From an uncultured Collinsella sp. (GTDB lineage Bacteria > Actinomycetota > Coriobacteriia > Coriobacteriales > Coriobacteriaceae), in the NCBI GenBank assembly GCA_900761995.1, contig CAAFEY010000190.1, positions 1-17,562 on the forward strand: 17,562 nt of DNA, given 5' to 3'. The notes under the pieces are model-generated. The model had not been told where the DNA came from, did not search any database, and saw only the letters and a list, made by a program, of their open reading frames with translations. The position numbers and the translations under genes are program-made. How positions within the stretch are numbered: position 1 is the first letter of the stretch; each line of letters starts with the position of its first letter. This document shows positions 14,073-17,562 of this stretch, one piece after another.

Positions 14073-15062
14073 TTGAAGACTGTTCATGTTGCCGCTGGGA
14101 TCATTCGCAAGGAAGGATCCGACGAGCTACTGGCCGTGCAGCGCGGCTATGGCGACATGCAGGGACTTTGGGAATTCCCCGGCGGCAAGCTCATGCGCGG
14201 CGAGACGCCCGAGGACGCCGTACGCCGCGAGCTTATGGAGGAGCTGCAGGTAAAAGTCACCAACCTGCGCGATTTCTACACCGTTGAGTATGACTACCCC
14301 GATTTTCATCTCTCCATGGAGTGCTACTACTGCTCGCTCGCCGATGAATCCGATAAGCCTCAGAAGCACGACCGCCAGCTTGATATCCGCTGGATTCCGC
14401 GCACCTCGCTTGCCACGGTGGAATGGATGCCCGCAGACAAGGGGCTCATCGATGCTCTGATTGAGCTGAAGGAAGATCGGCTTGAGGCCAACGGCACTGC
14501 CAACGACGCCGAGGCCACCACGACCGACGAGCCCGCCACCAAACCCAAGCGCGCACCGAAGCGCCGCAGCAAAAAGCGTCCCAAGCCTGGCCTGCTGGAC
14601 GGCATCGACACCTCGGACCTTTCCGCCGACGAACGTGAACTCGTGCGCCGTCGCGCCGCTATAAAAAAGTCCATGAAGGGTAACAAGCGCGCCAACACCA
14701 AGCCCGAGCTGCTCGTACGCCAGCGCCTGCGGGCAGCAGGTCTTACGGGCTATCGCTTGGAATGGAAGGTTCCCGGCAAACCCGATATCGCCTTTCCCGG
14801 GCGCAAGATCGCCATCTTCGTCAACGGCTGCTTTTGGCATCGCTGCCCCAAGTGCAACCCTAGCCAGCCCAAGCGCAACGTTGAGTTTTGGGAGGCAAAG
14901 TTCCGTCGCAACGTCGAGCGCGACCGCGCTGCCATCAACGCACTTACCCAAATGGGCTGGACGCCCATCACCGTCTGGGAATGCGAGCTCAAGAAAGACC
15001 GCATCGATGCCACCATGGAAAAGGTCATCGAGCAGGTACGGGCTGCAGAGCCGCAGCGCTAA
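14073..15062 (+). CDS. NUDIX hydrolase fused to a Vsr-type very short patch repair endonuclease
   Basis: A 329-residue two-domain protein. Residues 1-135 are a MutT-like NUDIX hydrolase (QRGYGDMQGLWEFPGGK at 23-39). The NUDIX box at 38-60 keeps G38, E44, R52, E53, E56 and E57, but the usual glycine near its end is Gln59. Residues 136-195 are a linker, alanine/threonine-rich then strongly basic (KPKRAPKRRSKKRPKP, 157-172). Residues 198-329 are a Vsr endonuclease: E212 in TKPELL, catalytic Asp238 in PGKPDIAFPG, NGCFWHRCPKC (251-261) and WEC (302-304), whose cysteines 253, 258, 261 and 304 are candidate zinc ligands. Both halves are complete. The TTG start at 14073 was chosen from the AGAGGA site upstream and the normal MutT start (KTVHVAAGII). 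The NUDIX half would clean oxidised nucleotides; Vsr nicks T:G mismatches from deaminated 5-methylcytosine. No cytosine methylase is in the window. Confidence 0.92.
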   Translation: MKTVHVAAGIIRKEGSDELLAVQRGYGDMQGLWEFPGGKLMRGETPEDAVRRELMEELQVKVTNLRDFYTVEYDYPDFHLSMECYYCSLADESDKPQKHDRQLDIRWIPRTSLATVEWMPADKGLIDALIELKEDRLEANGTANDAEATTTDEPATKPKRAPKRRSKKRPKPGLLDGIDTSDLSADERELVRRRAAIKKSMKGNKRANTKPELLVRQRLRAAGLTGYRLEWKVPGKPDIAFPGRKIAIFVNGCFWHRCPKCNPSQPKRNVEFWEAKFRRNVERDRAAINALTQMGWTPITVWECELKKDRIDATMEKVIEQVRAAEPQR

Positions 15063-15147
15063 CAGCGAGCATTCACACGCTCCGCACGTCCGCGCCACGT
15101 CTACGCCACAAACCTTAGAAAGCCCTTAAGCTCAAAACCTTTCAAGA

Positions 15148-15188
15148 GTGTTACTCAATAGCCTTGACCTGCGGTTTCATCGTAACAC
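15148..15188. repeat. Palindrome with the conserved TTGACCTGCG core
   Basis: GTGTTAC (15148-15154) and GTAACAC (15182-15188) flank the core TTGACCTGCGGTTTCAT (15164-15180), third member of the group also seen near 4906 and 10786. Weaker outer complementarity (CTTAA with TTAAG) extends the element on both sides. It starts 85 bp after the NUDIX-Vsr stop codon. Confidence 0.55.
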
Positions 15189-15248
15189 CAAACCAGGTTA
15201 AGCCTTTCTTTAGCGCTTCTTTGCAGCAACCGCGGCATAATACTGCCA

Positions 15249-15288
15249 GCGCACGGGACCTAGCAGCACACCCCGTGCGCAATCTTTT
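15249..15288 (+). terminator. Hairpin followed by a short T-run
   Basis: GCGCACGGG (15249-15257) pairs perfectly with CCCGTGCGC (15272-15280), followed by AATCTTTT. It may terminate the NUDIX-Vsr transcript or act as an attenuator in the leader of the small ORF that starts 36 bp further on. Confidence 0.55.
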
Positions 15289-15315
15289 GGTGGACATCGA
15301 GGAGGCCGCATAAGC

Positions 15316-15525
15316 ATGCATTCTTCCAACGGCGCAGCACAGCAGCCATCCCTAAATCATGCAAACCTTTTCTCCTTCCCCCCGACACAGAGAAACGGCC
15401 TCCTCGACTCCCCCACCACAAAAGCCAAACGCTCAACCGACCAGAGCCACAACTTGCGAGCATCGTTCGAAAGGCTCCAAGCATCCCTAGACAAGGCGTT
15501 CCCCGAACAGGCAAGAGCAATCTAA
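15316..15525 (+). CDS. Small hypothetical protein, uncertain
   Basis: An ATG with AGGAGG 10 nt upstream opens a 69-codon frame. The first half of the product is low in structure (Ser, Asn, Gln, Pro, Thr); the second half (LRASFERLQASLDKAF) reads like a genuine amphipathic helix. I recognise no family. It sits alone between the NUDIX-Vsr gene and the AraC regulator, with a hairpin just upstream. Codon use is plausible but the evidence is thin, and it could be a chance frame. Confidence 0.4.
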   Translation: MHSSNGAAQQPSLNHANLFSFPPTQRNGLLDSPTTKAKRSTDQSHNLRASFERLQASLDKAFPEQARAI

Positions 15526-15538
15526 GCCCATCGCGCTT

Positions 15539-15544
15539 TATACT
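15539..15544 (+). promoter_or_regulatory. -10 box placed for leaderless transcription of the AraC gene
   Basis: TATACT ends 6 bp before the ATG at 15551, so transcription would begin at or very near the start codon. No ribosome binding site is seen before that ATG. No clear -35 box is visible. Confidence 0.4.
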
Positions 15545-15550
15545 GATGCC

Positions 15551-16489
15551 ATGCGAAACATGGATCACATAGAATTGCACCGCGGAGGACGCGAAGAAGC
15601 GTTTCCCGAGACCGCCGAAGACTGGCCCTATATTGCCGAACGCGCAGAATTCGCTCGCTATCCGGGCAATTCCGTCCCCTGGCACTGGCATTCCGAAGTT
15701 GAGCTTTTCTACATGGAGCAGGGAGCGATTGACTATCGAACGCGCGCGGCTCATGAGCACGTACGCTTTGAGGAAGGGTCCGCCGGCTTTATCAACGGCG
15801 GCGTTTTGCACAGCACGCTGCAATCACCCAATTCGGCGCCAGCCATTCAAATGCTGCATATCTTTCAGCCGTCGATGCTCGGCGATCCCGCGGGACGTCT
15901 CCAAAAGCGCTACATCAACCCATTGCTTCAATGTCGAGGCGTCGATGTGCTCAAATGGTCGCCCACCAACCCCGACGATATGCCCTTTATCGATTTGCTA
16001 AAGAGTTCCTTTAACCACGACCTTCAACGGCCGCAGAACGAGATGGCGCTTCGGAATAGCTTGTCAGAGCTCTGGATTCAGATTTACGCCAAGGCCGAAC
16101 CGCTCTTTTCCTCCGACAACGCCTCTTGGATGACCAACCGCGACGTACAGTTCAAGGCAATCCTGGACTATATCCGCGCAAACTATGCAGCCACTATAGA
16201 TGTGCCCCAGATGGCATCTGCAGCCGGCGTAAGCGAAAGAGAGTGTTACCGCATTATCGAAGCTTGCGCAGGAACGACCCCGGCGGCATATCTGCGCGCA
16301 TACCGCGTAAACCGTGCTTGCGAACTTTTGGCACACACCACGCGAACGGTCCAGACAGTCGCGCGCCAATGCGGCTTTATAACAGCAAGCCATCTTGGCC
16401 AGGTATTTAAAGAACAAATGGGGTGCACTCCTTCGAGCTATCGAGCAGCGAGGCAGAATCTCGATAGCACCAGGCAGAAATCCCGCTAG
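15551..16489 (+). CDS. AraC-family transcriptional regulator
   Basis: A 312-residue protein with a cupin-like ligand-binding N-terminus (HWHSEVELFYMEQGAIDY, 45-62; GFINGGVLHS, 79-88) and a C-terminal AraC DNA-binding domain (about 205-305) with two helix-turn-helix units: IDVPQMASAAGVSERECYRI (216-235), then VARQCGFITASHLGQVFKEQ (270-289). The architecture is typical of regulators of carbohydrate or metabolite use. The effector is unknown. The start is the ATG at 15551, or the ATG three codons later; neither has a ribosome binding site. The HAD phosphatase gene follows 56 bp downstream on the same strand without a clear terminator, so the two may be co-transcribed. Confidence 0.9.
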   Translation: MRNMDHIELHRGGREEAFPETAEDWPYIAERAEFARYPGNSVPWHWHSEVELFYMEQGAIDYRTRAAHEHVRFEEGSAGFINGGVLHSTLQSPNSAPAIQMLHIFQPSMLGDPAGRLQKRYINPLLQCRGVDVLKWSPTNPDDMPFIDLLKSSFNHDLQRPQNEMALRNSLSELWIQIYAKAEPLFSSDNASWMTNRDVQFKAILDYIRANYAATIDVPQMASAAGVSERECYRIIEACAGTTPAAYLRAYRVNRACELLAHTTRTVQTVARQCGFITASHLGQVFKEQMGCTPSSYRAARQNLDSTRQKSR

Positions 16490-16545
16490 CCCTTCTTCTG
16501 TCACTGCATCAAACTTGCAGGCAAACAACAGAGAGGAGCAATCAT

Positions 16546-17169
16546 ATGAAGCACTTTGACCATATCGCATTTGACGTTGATGGGACATTGGCAGATACAG
16601 AAGAAAGCGTTCTGTCATCACTTGGCCAGATTGTCCAAGAAGAAACCGGCAAAACGCTCCCCCGACACGAGCTTGAATTTGCCCTCGGCATACCCGGCAA
16701 GAACGCCCTTGAGAAACTTGGGATCTACTCACAGGCAACGCTGGATCGCTGGTGCCAAGTTGCCGCCAGCTTTAAAAGCACCATCAGCGTGTTTCCCGGC
16801 TTGCACGAAGTTATCGCAACACTCTCCGACAACGGCTGCAAACTTGGCATCGTCTCCTCACGTGCGCGCGACGAATACGCAAAAGTAATTGCACCCCTTG
16901 GCTTCGATAAGTATTTTGAGCACATCATCCTTGTCGAAGACACAACCGAACATAAACCCGCACCCGCTCCCATGCTCGAATATCTCCGGCGTACGGGCGC
17001 GAATCCTGGCAACGTCGTCTACGTTGGCGACACCGTCTACGACGAACAATGCGCAACTTCGGCAGGGGTCAGTTTTGCCAGAGCGGCATGGGGATCACAC
17101 CAAGACATCCCAAACGCCACCTACAACCTCAAAACCCCCAACGACCTGCTAACCCTAACAACCAAGTAA
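16546..17169 (+). CDS. HAD-superfamily hydrolase, phosphoglycolate phosphatase-like
   Basis: A 207-residue cytoplasmic phosphatase. Motif I DVDGTLADT (10-18) holds the nucleophile Asp10 and the acid/base Asp12; motif II is GIVSSRAR, the motif III lysine is in EHKPAPAPM, and motif IV is VGDTVYDEQ. A helical cap lies between motifs I and II, as in the Gph/PgmB group. The substrate cannot be read from the sequence; phosphoglycolate or a sugar phosphate is likely. GAGAGGAG precedes the ATG. In motif IV the usual second acidic position is kept (GDTVYDEQ). It probably shares a transcript with the AraC regulator. Confidence 0.9.
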   Translation: MKHFDHIAFDVDGTLADTEESVLSSLGQIVQEETGKTLPRHELEFALGIPGKNALEKLGIYSQATLDRWCQVAASFKSTISVFPGLHEVIATLSDNGCKLGIVSSRARDEYAKVIAPLGFDKYFEHIILVEDTTEHKPAPAPMLEYLRRTGANPGNVVYVGDTVYDEQCATSAGVSFARAAWGSHQDIPNATYNLKTPNDLLTLTTK

Positions 17170-17192
17170 CCCCCGCGCCCCACCCTTTCAGA

Positions 17193-17302
17193 CCTAACGC
17201 CACAAGGGCGACGACCTCGAGTAGGTCAACCTGGGAGGGACGAGGGCTTAGCTCCCCAATCTTTCCGCAGGGGGCAAAAAGCAACGTCTTATTTTTCCGA
17301 CA
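17193..17302 (+). repeat. Tandem repeat unit 1
   Basis: Begins CCTAACGCCACAAGGGCG. Its first 90 bp (17193-17282) are identical to 17403-17492. It contains the potential hairpins CGCC/GGCG, GACCT/AGGTC and GGGAG/CTCCC, the block CTTAGCTCCCCAATC with TTTCCGCAG, and ends TTATTTTTCCG. No convincing ORF was found. A structured RNA is possible. Confidence 0.8.
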
Positions 17303-17402
17303 CTAACGCCACAAGGGCGATTGAGCAGGACGGTTTGGGCGGGTCCCGTACTTAGTTTCCAAAATCATTCCGCAGCGCGAAGGCTTCTTATTATTTTTCC
17401 GC
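17303..17402 (+). repeat. Tandem repeat unit 2 (diverged)
   Basis: Starts with the same 17 bp as unit 1 (CTAACGCCACAAGGGCG), diverges in the middle, keeps CTTAG, the CC-AA-C pattern and TTCCGCAG, and ends TTATTTTTCCG. Constant ends with a variable middle resemble a family of small structured RNAs or recombining cassettes. Confidence 0.75.
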
Positions 17403-17492
17403 CCTAACGCCACAAGGGCGACGACCTCGAGTAGGTCAACCTGGGAGGGACGAGGGCTTAGCTCCCCAATCTTTCCGCAGGGGGCAAAAAGC
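17403..17492 (+). repeat. Tandem repeat unit 3, identical to unit 1 over 90 bp
   Basis: A perfect copy of 17193-17282. It runs directly into the terminator hairpin at 17484-17526 in place of the TTATTTTTCCG tail of units 1 and 2. Confidence 0.85.
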
Positions 17493-17526
17493 CTCGCCGC
17501 ACGAAGTGCGCAGCGAGGCTTTTTGC
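17484..17526. terminator. Bidirectional terminator, 14-bp perfect stem
   Basis: GCAAAAAGCCTCGC (17484-17497) pairs perfectly with GCGAGGCTTTTTGC (17513-17526), and the loop holds a second small hairpin (CGCAC/GTGCG). Runs of five A and five T at the ends allow function on both strands. Its axis is 17505. Confidence 0.88.
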
Positions 17527-17538
17527 ATGCCCGAGGAC

Positions 17539-17562
17539 GATTGGGGAGCTAAGCCCTCGTCC
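17539..17562 (-). repeat. Start of an inverted copy of the repeat, cut by the window end
   Basis: These 24 bp are the exact reverse complement of 17448-17471 in unit 3 (and of 17238-17261 in unit 1). Together with unit 3 they form a large palindrome whose axis (17505) coincides with that of the terminator. The copy continues beyond the window. Confidence 0.8.

Noticed and set aside
14127..15098. Minus-strand ORF (323 codons) over the NUDIX-Vsr gene
   Set aside because: The plus strand has intact NUDIX and Vsr motifs; the antisense product has no family features.
17303..17402. Minus-strand micro-ORFs ending in SPLWR within the repeat units
   Set aside because: Only unit 2 has a start codon, the ribosome binding site is poor, and in units 1 and 3 the frame is closed upstream by a stop; better explained as shared sequence of the repeat.

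Overview
The window looks like chromosomal DNA of a gut Actinobacterium of the class Coriobacteriia, most probably Collinsella or a close relative. I infer this from the fairly high GC content, the membrane-anchored LuxR-type regulators (abundant in that class), the agmatine/putrescine catabolism genes and the GC-rich hairpin terminators. This rests on gene content and style, not on a database match.

Left part (1-6135). The minus strand carries a three-gene agmatine pathway in the order putrescine carbamoyltransferase, agmatine/putrescine exchanger, agmatine deiminase. The usual fourth gene, carbamate kinase, is not in the window. The gaps between these genes and the stretch after agmatine deiminase are dense in perfect or near-perfect hairpins. 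Diverging from the operon on the plus strand is a regulator with seven membrane segments and a C-terminal LuxR helix-turn-helix. The shared control region has two nested dyads.

Middle part (6136-10585). A more AT-rich island is bracketed by two direct copies of about 131 bp, each comprising the last codons of the LuxR gene plus its tandem terminators. The arrangement resembles the att sites of an element that inserts in the 3' end of a gene, but no integrase is visible. The island carries three minus-strand genes: a membrane regulator with two separate membrane-plus-HTH halves, an ABC-2-type exporter with permease and ATPase fused in one chain, and a small secreted protein starting 2 bp after the exporter. 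At its left edge lies a 137-bp array of four 16-bp repeats in alternating orientation with a 40-bp period.

Right part (10586-17169). A BceAB-like peptide-resistance ABC transporter (minus strand) diverges from a gene fusing a MutT-type NUDIX hydrolase to a Vsr-type mismatch endonuclease. Next come a small uncertain ORF, an AraC-family regulator that may be translated from a leaderless mRNA, and a HAD phosphatase.

Right edge (17193-17562). Three tandem repeat units of about 100-109 bp, the first and third sharing a perfect 90-bp block, run into a 14-bp-stem terminator. Beyond it an inverted copy of the repeat begins on exactly the same symmetry axis and runs off the window.

Three separate intergenic palindromes (near 4906, 10786 and 15170) have unrelated arms but share a 17-bp core of consensus YTGACCTGCGRKTTYAT at or near their centre. 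The strongest leads for something undescribed are the island with its boundary repeats, the NUDIX-Vsr fusion, the shared-core palindromes and the right-edge repeat array.
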